Shown in pieces: positions 8,040 to 14,250 of a stretch of DNA of 25,377 nt. The notes below the pieces were generated by a model. That model saw only the letters and a program-made list of their open reading frames with translations. It was not told the origin of the DNA and did no database searches. Origin of the DNA: CAIQIA01 sp049317465 (lineage in GTDB: Bacteria; Cyanobacteriota; Cyanobacteriia; PCC-6307; Cyanobiaceae); assembly GCA_049317465.1 (NCBI GenBank), contig JBMOIF010000031.1, positions 1 through 25,377 of the forward strand. Direction: 5' to 3'. The number at the start of each line of letters is the position of its first letter. Position 1 is the first letter of the stretch. The position numbers were made by a program, and so were the translations under genes.

Positions 8040-8213
8040 TCAGGTGCCCTTCAGCAACCTGGCGTGGATCTGGCAGACGCGCACGGCCTCCTGGGGCGGG
8101 CGGGTGCAGAGGCGTCCCAGCTCGCGGTTCAGCGCCTGAAGATCGGTCAGATCGACGGCGGAGATCGAGAACCCGGTGACACCGGCGAAGACCAGTCTCA
8201 GAACCGGCGTCAT
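8040..8213 (-). CDS. Small possibly secreted protein, unknown function
   Basis: This is a 57-aa ORF starting at the ATG at 8213; an in-frame GTG at 8240 would add nine residues. Residues 1-20 are hydrophobic and could be a weak signal peptide or membrane anchor. The rest (LTDLQALNRELGRLCTRPP... AVRVCQIHARL) is amphipathic with two Cys residues about 16 apart that could form a disulfide if exported. No family is recognised. It lies between the small TM ORF and nanE on the same strand, with 79 bp to the nanE stop. It is kept because no alternative gene covers the stretch and its codon use fits the neighbourhood. Confidence 0.45.
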   Translation of the reverse strand: MTPVLRLVFAGVTGFSISAVDLTDLQALNRELGRLCTRPPQEAVRVCQIHARLLKGT

Positions 8214-8292
8214 GGCCCGGCCCCCCAGGGTGGTTCTCACCAGTCTCGCCCCCAGGAAGGGAGATGGTCAGGCAGCCTTCACAGGTCTTTTT

Positions 8293-8982
8293 TTAAATCG
8301 ACCGCAGGCAATCCACGTAGGCCGCCACCTGCAGGTCAATGCCGGTGATGGCCGTGCCCACCACCACGGCATCCGCGCCGGCCGCCAGGGCCTCGCGGGC
8401 GGTCTGCGGTGATGCGATGCCCCCTTCGGCGATCAGGCTGACCCCGGGGGGCAGCTGCTGTCGCAGGGGTGCCAGCAGGTGCAGACCCGGCGGGCGACAC
8501 TCAGCGGTCGCCTCCGTGTAGCCATACAGGGTGGTGCCGATCCAGTCACAACCCAGGGCCGCCGCCGCCAGACCGGAGGACACGTCATCCACATCGGCCA
8601 TGAGCACGGCCCCCAGCTCCTCCCGGGCGCGGCGGATCAGATCAGGCAGCAGCTGCCCCCCGGGCCGGTGGCGGTCGGTGGCATCCAGGGCGACGATGTC
8701 GGCACCGGCGGCCCACACCTGACGGATGTCGTCCCAGCCGGGGGTGATGTACACCGCACTGTCGGCATGGGTGCGCTTCCAGAGGCCGATGATCAGAGCG
8801 TCGGGACAGCGGCGGCGCACCGCCCCGATGTGTTCCGGACTTTCCAGCCTCACGCCGCTGGCGCCGCGGCGCAGGCTGGCCTCGGCCATCGCGGCGATCA
8901 CGGCGGGATCCCGGAGCGGTGATCCCGCCGGGGCCTGCACCGACACGATCAGGCCGGCGGGGCGGGGTGGGGTCGTCGTCAT
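8293..8982 (-). CDS. nanE: Putative N-acetylmannosamine-6-phosphate 2-epimerase
   Basis: The 229-aa TIM-barrel protein matches NanE, which interconverts ManNAc-6-P and GlcNAc-6-P. The family features are LIVSVQAP near the N-terminus, GLWKR with candidate catalytic Lys69, ADIVALDATDR (about 95-103), LMADVDD, IGTTLYGYT (148-156), Glu186 in AEGGI, and the phosphate-binding GADAVVVGTAIT near the C-terminus. The ATG at 8982 is chosen because it forms an ATGA overlap with the stop of the upstream gene; a longer reading to 9012 has no family character. No nanA, nanK or sialic acid transporter is seen, so the substrate may come from amino-sugar or cell-wall turnover. It is the last gene of the run that begins at ctaA. 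Confidence 0.85.
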   Translation of the reverse strand: MTTTPPRPAGLIVSVQAPAGSPLRDPAVIAAMAEASLRRGASGVRLESPEHIGAVRRRCPDALIIGLWKRTHADSAVYITPGWDDIRQVWAAGADIVALDATDRHRPGGQLLPDLIRRAREELGAVLMADVDDVSSGLAAAALGCDWIGTTLYGYTEATAECRPPGLHLLAPLRQQLPPGVSLIAEGGIASPQTAREALAAGADAVVVGTAITGIDLQVAAYVDCLRSI

Positions 8983-9335
8983 GCGGCCTGACCGTGGGTG
9001 GGCAGCTGCCATTCGGAAGGCAGCCAGCGCCGCAGCACCTGGGCCCGGCGACGGCCCTGGGAGGGCACTGCAGGTCGCGGTTCCGCGATGGTCACCTCCT
9101 GCACGACCGGCACGACGGGCTCCTGCCGGCGCTGGAGGCTCTGGTTCCAGAAGGCGAGGGCGTCGCTGTCATCGATGCTGGCCATCAGCGCTGCAAGCAC
9201 GGTGGGCCCCCGGCGGTGCACCAGCCGGGTGCTCAGATCCCTCAGCCCTTCGGCATCCCGGCGGTCGAGGGCGGCGCGCAGGTCATTGAGGCGCCGGCGG
9301 GCATCGGGATCGAGGATGGGGGGGAGAGTGGCCAC
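8979..9335 (-). CDS. Conserved-looking hypothetical protein, 118 aa
   Basis: This soluble-looking protein has no recognised domain. The N-terminal half is helical and charged (DPDARRRLNDLRAALDRRDAEGLRDLSTRLVHRRG), resembling a short helical hairpin. The middle holds a helix ending FWNQSLQRR, and the C-terminal third is basic and Pro-containing (RRRAQVLRRWLPSEW). It starts with GTG at 9335, only 4 nt after the stop of the ABC permease, and its own stop overlaps the nanE ATG, so it is almost certainly translated within this operon. It could be an accessory to the transporter, but nothing in the sequence proves it. Confidence 0.65.
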   Translation of the reverse strand: MATLPPILDPDARRRLNDLRAALDRRDAEGLRDLSTRLVHRRGPTVLAALMASIDDSDALAFWNQSLQRRQEPVVPVVQEVTIAEPRPAVPSQGRRRAQVLRRWLPSEWQLPTHGQAA

Positions 9336-9339
9336 GGCT

Positions 9340-10197
9340 TCAGCTCAGTTTCCGGTCCAGAAGGGGCCGGATGGACAGGAACAGACCCAGGGAGAGGAGG
9401 GCGAGCACCAGCAGGCACTGGCCGGCCGTGAGGCTGCCGTAGGGGGCCTCCAGCACCACCTGATCGAGACGAAAGGGCCCGAGATAGGCGGCGCGGATCG
9501 GTTCTATGGCGAAGGTAAGAGGATTCAGGGCCGCAAGCCAGCCCAACCAGCCAGGCATGAAGGCGATCGGCGCCAGGGCCGTGCTGGCGAACAGCAGCGG
9601 CAGGTTGACGACGAAGATGACGGCGATCAGCTCGATGTGGCCGGGCAGGGCAAAGGCGAGGCCGAGGCTGAGGGCGGTCACCGCCGCCAGCAGCAGCAGC
9701 AGGGTCACCAGCACCAGCAGCAGGCCCACGGGTCCAGGCCAGCCGTAGCCGAGGGCACTGGCCGCCACCATGATCGCCAGGGTCTGCAGCAGGCTGAGAC
9801 TGGTGATGTAGAGCACCGTGGCCAGCACGATCGAGGTCCGTGATCGCAGCGGCGCCACCAGCAGGCGGTTCAGAAAGCCGAATTCCCGGTCGAACATCAC
9901 CGGCAGGCCGGCATTGAGGGCGGCACTGAAGGCCGTGAAGACAATCACACCGGCCCCCAGAAAACGGCCGTAGCTCACCCCACCGGGCAGCAGACCTGCC
10001 GGGGCCTTGGCAAAGAGCGCCCCGAACAGCAGCAGCCAGATGAGCGGCTGCAGAATCCCCGCCACAAGCGTGGAGGGCCGGCGCTGCAGCTGGATGAACA
10101 GGCGCCGGGTGAGGGCCAGGGTCTCCTGGGCCAGCTCGGCGGCGGCCCCTTGCCCCGCGGGCTGGCGGGGGGGGGCGGAACGGAGGACATCGACCAT
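9340..10197 (-). CDS. ABC-2 type exporter permease (DrrB-like)
   Basis: This 285-aa membrane protein has six hydrophobic segments, beginning with QRRPSTLVAGILQPLIWLLLFGALF (about residues 39-63), as in ABC-2 exporter permeases. Two further features are characteristic of DrrB/NodJ-like members: FDREFGFLNRLLVAPLRS (about residues 101-118), a conserved cytoplasmic loop before TM3, and LNPLTFAIEPIRAAYLG near the C-terminus. It lies 9 bp downstream of the ATPase gene and together they would form a half-transporter pair that dimerises in the plasma membrane. The substrate is unknown; drugs, lipids or polysaccharides are all possible. Confidence 0.9.
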   Translation of the reverse strand: MVDVLRSAPPRQPAGQGAAAELAQETLALTRRLFIQLQRRPSTLVAGILQPLIWLLLFGALFAKAPAGLLPGGVSYGRFLGAGVIVFTAFSAALNAGLPVMFDREFGFLNRLLVAPLRSRTSIVLATVLYITSLSLLQTLAIMVAASALGYGWPGPVGLLLVLVTLLLLLAAVTALSLGLAFALPGHIELIAVIFVVNLPLLFASTALAPIAFMPGWLGWLAALNPLTFAIEPIRAAYLGPFRLDQVVLEAPYGSLTAGQCLLVLALLSLGLFLSIRPLLDRKLS

Positions 10198-10206
10198 CGG
10201 TTCGGT

Positions 10207-11214
10207 TCAGCGCATCGCCTGCTTGCGTTCAGCCTTGGGGTCACGCCCCGCCACGGCCGCCAGTTCGGCATCCATCAGCGTTCGCCCCGTGGCCTGCAGA
10301 TACACATCATCAAGACTCGGACGGCTCTGCGCCAGCGAGAACACCGGCATCCGGTGCTCCTGCAGCTGCCGGCGCAGGCGCTCCACGACCGCCTCACCGT
10401 CGACCACAAGGTTGATGGCATGGCCCTGGGCACGGTTGATGACGGCGCGACGCACGCCGTCGCAACCCTGCAGGAGCGCCAGGGCCTGTTCCGCCTCCTC
10501 AGGGGTGGCGAACTCGCGGATGCGCAGGGTGACACGGTCGCCGCCCAGGGCCCCCTTGAGGCTTTCAGGGGTCCCCTCGGCGATCACCCGACCGCCATCG
10601 ATGATCGCCAGCCGGTCGGCCAGGGCATCGACCTCCTCGAGGTAATGACTGCTGAGCAGCACCGTGGTGCCGCCATCCCGCAGCTGCCGCAGCACCTGCC
10701 AGAGAAGGCTGCGACTCTCGATGTCGAGGCCCACGGTGGGTTCGTCAAGCACCAGCACGGCAGGCTCGTGCAGCAGGCCGCAGGCCAGATCGAGGCGCCG
10801 GCGCATGCCACCGGAATAACCACCGCAGCGACGGTCAAGCCAGTCGGTCATGCCCAGCAGGTCACTCAGCTCGCCGATGCGCCGCTGGGCCCGCTCCCGG
10901 GACAGGTGATAGAGGGCGGCGTGCAGCTGCAGCAGCTCCCGGCCGGTGAGGATCTTGTCAATGGCCACCTCCTGGGCCACATAGCCCAGCAGCTGGCGCG
11001 CCTCCCTGGGCTGGGCCAGGGCATCGACGCCGGCGATGGACACCGTGCCCGCATCAGGGGCCAGCAGGGTGCAGAGGATGCGCAGGGCCGTGGTCTTGCC
11101 CGCGCCATTGGGGCCCAGCAGTCCGTAGAGGCTGCCGCGGGGCACCTCAAGGCTCAGGTCCTGCAGGGCCTGGACCATGCCGAAACGCTTGCTGAGGTGC
11201 TCAAGGCGGATCAC
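10207..11214 (-). CDS. ABC exporter ATP-binding protein (DrrA-like)
   Basis: This 335-aa ATPase has all ABC motifs: Walker A GPNGAGKT (34-41), Q-loop Gln81, signature YSGGM (133-137), Walker B VLVLDEP (153-159) and switch His190. The C-terminal extension of about 100 residues after the ATPase core (TLRIREFATPEEAEQALALL onward) is the DrrA-type domain that regulates or couples to the permease. It energises the adjacent ABC-2 permease. It starts 30 bp after ctaB on the same strand, so it is likely in the heme A operon transcript. A CcmA-like role in heme or cytochrome export is conceivable from context, but the family resemblance is to drug and lipid exporters. Confidence 0.93.
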   Translation of the reverse strand: MIRLEHLSKRFGMVQALQDLSLEVPRGSLYGLLGPNGAGKTTALRILCTLLAPDAGTVSIAGVDALAQPREARQLLGYVAQEVAIDKILTGRELLQLHAALYHLSRERAQRRIGELSDLLGMTDWLDRRCGGYSGGMRRRLDLACGLLHEPAVLVLDEPTVGLDIESRSLLWQVLRQLRDGGTTVLLSSHYLEEVDALADRLAIIDGGRVIAEGTPESLKGALGGDRVTLRIREFATPEEAEQALALLQGCDGVRRAVINRAQGHAINLVVDGEAVVERLRRQLQEHRMPVFSLAQSRPSLDDVYLQATGRTLMDAELAAVAGRDPKAERKQAMR

Positions 11215-11244
11215 GGGCCTGGGGCGGAAGGGTGGGCTTGCAAC

Positions 11245-12237
11245 CTAGGCAGCCAGACCGGTCGCGCGGCGGAGCAGGGTGAAGGTGTCCTGGCTGAACG
11301 CCATGGCCGCCGGAGTGCGGGCCAGCAGCAGCAGCAGGCAGAGGCCGAACAGGTAGAGGATCGACCAGCGGAACAGGCCCCGGGCCCGGCTGCGGTCGCA
11401 GGGGTCCTGTCGCACCGCTTCCCCCATCTGCAGCAGACGGCCGTTGAAGGGCAGCACCATCAGGCCATAGAACGCACCACCCGCCGGCAGGGTCAGCACC
11501 CCGAGAACGCTGACCGCAACCGTGGCCCAGGCGTAGCGGGCGATGGCCCTGCCGGTCACCAGCGGGCCCCGCACGACGGGCAGCATGGGAATGCCCACCG
11601 CCCGGTAGTCCTCCTCCAGGAGCAGAGCCAGGGCCCAGAAGTGGGCTGGCGTCCAGAGCATCACCAGGGCAAACAGCCACCACCCCCCCAGGCCCACATG
11701 GCCGGTGGCGGCGGCGGCGCCCACCAGGGGTGGGATGGCACCGGCCACGCCACCGATGACGATGTTGCGGGAGGTGCGGGGCTTGAGCACCACCGTGTAG
11801 AGGAGCACGTAACTGCAGAGGCCCAGCAGGGTCAGGCTGGCCGCCAGACAGTTGACCCCCGCCACCAGCAGCATGGCCGCTGCGGCGGTGAGCGCCACGG
11901 CCAGGAGCAGCGCCTGTCCGGGGCGGATGCGGCCGGAGGGCAGGGCACGGCGGCTGGTGCGCTGCATGCGGCGGTCGAGGTCCTCTTCCCAGAGGCAGTT
12001 GAGAACGCCCGCGGCGGCCGCCGCCAGGGCGCCGCCACCGAGGGTGCAGGCCAGCCGTGGGGCCGCCAGCGGCCAGCTGTCGCTGAGGGCCATGCCCCCG
12101 AGGGTCGTGGCGAGCAGCAGCGGGATCAGACGGGGCTTGGCGATCTCCAGCCAGGGGGGCAGACGCAGATGGGCCCGGCTGGGGACGACGGCCTCCCGTC
12201 CGGTGGTGACGGGGGCGAGGGAGAGGGTGTCAGCCAC
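11245..12237 (-). CDS. ctaB: Protoheme IX farnesyltransferase (heme O synthase)
   Basis: The 330-aa UbiA-superfamily membrane enzyme farnesylates protoheme IX to heme O, the first step toward heme A for cytochrome oxidase. The key loop reads NCLWEEDLDRRMQRTSRRAL (residues 80-99); the usual first Asp of N-x-x-x-D-x-D-x-D is Glu84. KPRTSRNIVIGGVAGAIPPLVG (about 152-173) and WTPAHFWALALLLEEDYRAVGIPMLP are family hallmarks. About nine membrane helices are visible. Its ATG at 12237 lies inside the end of ctaA, with an 8-bp overlap, so the two are translationally linked. Distinguished from ubiA in this window by the MxRTxxR context and the DYRAVGIPMLP block. Confidence 0.95.
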   Translation of the reverse strand: MADTLSLAPVTTGREAVVPSRAHLRLPPWLEIAKPRLIPLLLATTLGGMALSDSWPLAAPRLACTLGGGALAAAAAGVLNCLWEEDLDRRMQRTSRRALPSGRIRPGQALLLAVALTAAAAMLLVAGVNCLAASLTLLGLCSYVLLYTVVLKPRTSRNIVIGGVAGAIPPLVGAAAATGHVGLGGWWLFALVMLWTPAHFWALALLLEEDYRAVGIPMLPVVRGPLVTGRAIARYAWATVAVSVLGVLTLPAGGAFYGLMVLPFNGRLLQMGEAVRQDPCDRSRARGLFRWSILYLFGLCLLLLLARTPAAMAFSQDTFTLLRRATGLAA

Positions 12238-13165
12238 GGGAAGAGACCTCGGAGGGGATGGGACGCAGGGAAACCACCAGGGCCGCCAGCACGGCGACCA
12301 ACAGGGCAGCGATGCACTGGTGCGCCACGGTCACCAGGGGCTGGCCCAGGGCCAGCCGCAGGGTGAGCCAGCCCAGCAGGGGCTGCAGCAGACAGCCGGC
12401 GGCGAGCATCAGGGCAAGCAGGCGGCCGCGACCGGCCGTGCCCTGGCGGAGGACAGAAGCCACAGTGGCGAGGCCGAACAGGGCGACCGGCGCGGCCAGC
12501 AGGCGGTGCAGCTGCAGCCAGCTGCAGGCCTGACCCTGGTGCAGGCAGAAGCCCGTGGCCCACTGGGTGGCCATGAGGGCCCCAGCAAGGCACTGGGCCA
12601 TGAGCATCACCAGGGAGAGGGCCGCAAGACCACGGGGCAGGGCGGCGGCCCCACCCAGGTCCGGATTCGGTTGGGACAGGGCCTCGGCGAGACCACTGAG
12701 CAGGGCCACCAGAGTCAGGCCTGTGACCAGGTGGGCGCTGACGATGTCAAAGCGCAGCAGCCGGGTGACCGTGAGGGCCCCCAGGCCCGCCTGCACCAGC
12801 ACCAGAAACAAGGCAAGGCTGGCGGCCCAGGGCAGCCAGGCGGGCCCCCGCCGGCGGGTCCACCAGCTGCGGGCGCCGAGCAGCAACAATCCAGCGCTGA
12901 CGAGGGCCGCGTCAAGACGATGGAACCATTCCAGAAAGACCCGCAGGCTCATCTGCCCGGCCGGCAGCAGAGCCCCGAAGCAGAGGGGCCAGTCCGGGCA
13001 GGCCAGACCGGCTTCCATGACGCGGGTGGCGCCGCCGATGGTCACCAGGGCGATGAGGGCCACCACCAGATGGCGGCAGAGGCGGGCCAGGCCTGGACGC
13101 CCGGTGGCGGCGGGGGGTGAAGCCACCGGCAGCCGGTCAGGGGACCGCAGGATCAGACCGGTCAT
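12230..13165 (-). CDS. ctaA: Heme A synthase
   Basis: This 311-aa protein with eight membrane helices oxidises heme O to heme A. Two duplicated four-helix halves carry the four heme-ligand histidines: His82 (EWFHR, with Glu79), His145 (SAHLVTG), His220 (QLHR) and His282 (VAHQ). The first half has GGATRVMEAGLACPDWPLC with the redox Cys pair 56/62; the second has Cys207 and Cys214, a second pair found in some CtaA types. The ATG at 13165 is preceded at 6 nt by AGGAAGGA, one of the few clear Shine-Dalgarno sites in the window. It is divergent from ctaC and followed by ctaB with overlap. Confidence 0.95.
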   Translation of the reverse strand: MTGLILRSPDRLPVASPPAATGRPGLARLCRHLVVALIALVTIGGATRVMEAGLACPDWPLCFGALLPAGQMSLRVFLEWFHRLDAALVSAGLLLLGARSWWTRRRGPAWLPWAASLALFLVLVQAGLGALTVTRLLRFDIVSAHLVTGLTLVALLSGLAEALSQPNPDLGGAAALPRGLAALSLVMLMAQCLAGALMATQWATGFCLHQGQACSWLQLHRLLAAPVALFGLATVASVLRQGTAGRGRLLALMLAAGCLLQPLLGWLTLRLALGQPLVTVAHQCIAALLVAVLAALVVSLRPIPSEVSSRG

Positions 13166-13425
13166 CGGGATTCCTTCCTCGGGAGGAATACAACCGAAAC
13201 CTAGCGATTCGAAGCGATCTGCACAGAATCAACCTGCGATATTCAGAGTTTCAGCTGATCATGAACAGACACAACAATCTGCAGCAAAACAAAAGCTCGC
13301 AGGGGTAGCGCGTGTCACGAAAAGAGCAATCATCGCTTCGCAACGTTCCGAAATCTTCGCATTCTGTTCAACAGATAGCAGCTGATCCTGCATAGGGTAT
13401 TGGAAACCTCAGGCCCCATCCGGCC
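13166..13425. promoter_or_regulatory. Divergent ctaA / ctaC intergenic region
   Basis: These 260 bp are visibly richer in A+T than the flanking genes and must hold promoters for both the heme A operon and ctaCDE. I see no confident -35/-10 pair: TAGGGT at 13393-13398 could be a -10 for ctaC. Possible protein sites are a direct repeat CTTCGCA (13336-13342 and 13355-13361, 19 bp apart, about two helical turns) and CAGCTGATC occurring twice (13252-13260 and 13379-13387). No gene is supported here; a 63-codon plus-strand frame at 13117-13308 has no protein-like character. Confidence 0.6.
13172..13188 (-). promoter_or_regulatory. ctaA Shine-Dalgarno inside an inverted repeat
   Basis: On the minus strand AGGAAGGA (13179-13172) lies 6 nt before the ctaA ATG. 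Immediately upstream, TTCCTC (13188-13183) is the inverse of GAGGAA (13180-13175), so the ribosome site can pair with its own leader as a short hairpin with a CCCG loop. This could modulate CtaA translation; the stem is only 5-6 bp and the effect is unproven. Confidence 0.4.
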
Positions 13426-14250
13426 ATGCGCATTCCACCGGCCATCCTGACTCTGGTGCTGGGCATGCTGCTCGTGCTGTTCGGTCTCTGGGTGGCCAAT
13501 GACGTCTCCCTTCTTCCCGAGAGCGCCAGCCTCAATGCCCCCGTCTACGACGAACTGTTCCGGGTTCTGCTGGCCATCGGCACCGTTCTGCTGCTCGGGA
13601 TCGCCGGCATCGTGATCTACAGCCTCGTGCGCTTTCGTCGACGCCAGGGAGACCACCTGGACGGTGAGCCCATCGAGGGAAATCTCGGCCTTGAACTGTT
13701 CTGGACGGCGGTGCCAGCGGTCGTGGTGCTGTTCATCGGCATCTACAGCTACGACATCTACGACCGCATGGGTGGCATGCAAAGCCTCTCCATGCATGAC
13801 CACGCCCCCAGAGAGCAGCTCGCTTCGGTGCGGCATGCCGCCCCCTCCGACCAGGATCGGCTCTGGGGCGGCATCGGCGTCCGCGGCTCAGCCGATGTGC
13901 TGCCAGTGGAGGTCACGGCCCTGCAGTTTGCCTTCATTTTTCACTACCCAGAGCAGAACATCACCAGCGGTGAACTGCACATTCCCACCGGACGGCCGGT
14001 GGAACTGCGCCTGCGGGCCAACGACGTCATTCACGCTTTCTGGGTGCCGCAGTTCAGGCTCAAGCAGGACGTCATCCCCGGCCAGCAGACAGTGCTCAGT
14101 TTCACGGCGCGCAAACCGGGCGACTACCCCATCGTCTGCGCCGAACTCTGCGGCCCATACCACGGCGGCATGCGCTCGCATGTGGTGGTCCACAACCCTG
14201 ACGATTTCTCCTCCTGGCTGGAGAAGACTGCTCCCCCGACTCTCTCATGA
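13426..14250 (+). CDS. ctaC: Cytochrome c oxidase subunit II
   Basis: The 274-aa subunit holds the CuA electron-entry centre of the aa3-type oxidase. Three hydrophobic segments (about 5-25, 45-67 and 92-110) precede a periplasmic or lumenal cupredoxin domain. The CuA ligands are all present: His203 (DVIHAFW), then CAELCGPYHGGM with Cys238, Glu240, Cys242, His246 and Met249. TALQFAFIFHYPEQN is the aromatic electron-entry patch. The ATG at 13426 begins a hydrophobic N-terminus and follows the 260-bp regulatory region. The stop overlaps the ctaD ATG as ATGA (14247-14250). Family assignment is certain. Confidence 0.97.
   Translation: MRIPPAILTLVLGMLLVLFGLWVANDVSLLPESASLNAPVYDELFRVLLAIGTVLLLGIAGIVIYSLVRFRRRQGDHLDGEPIEGNLGLELFWTAVPAVVVLFIGIYSYDIYDRMGGMQSLSMHDHAPREQLASVRHAAPSDQDRLWGGIGVRGSADVLPVEVTALQFAFIFHYPEQNITSGELHIPTGRPVELRLRANDVIHAFWVPQFRLKQDVIPGQQTVLSFTARKPGDYPIVCAELCGPYHGGMRSHVVVHNPDDFSSWLEKTAPPTLS

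Noticed and set aside
8286..8297. T7 tract as a terminator
   Set aside because: No stable hairpin precedes it on the plus strand, and on the minus strand it is an A-tract following the nanE stop.
10150..12366. 738-aa plus-strand frame, Gln- and Gly-rich
   Set aside because: Antisense of the ABC exporter and ctaB genes; long open frames opposite high-GC3 genes are expected.
13117..13308. 63-codon plus-strand frame in the ctaA/ctaC gap
   Set aside because: Begins within ctaA antisense, no protein-like features, lies in a regulatory region.
13305..13318. NtcA-like GTA-N8-CAC site
   Set aside because: One mismatch to GTA-N8-TAC and no properly placed -10 box, so it is expected by chance.
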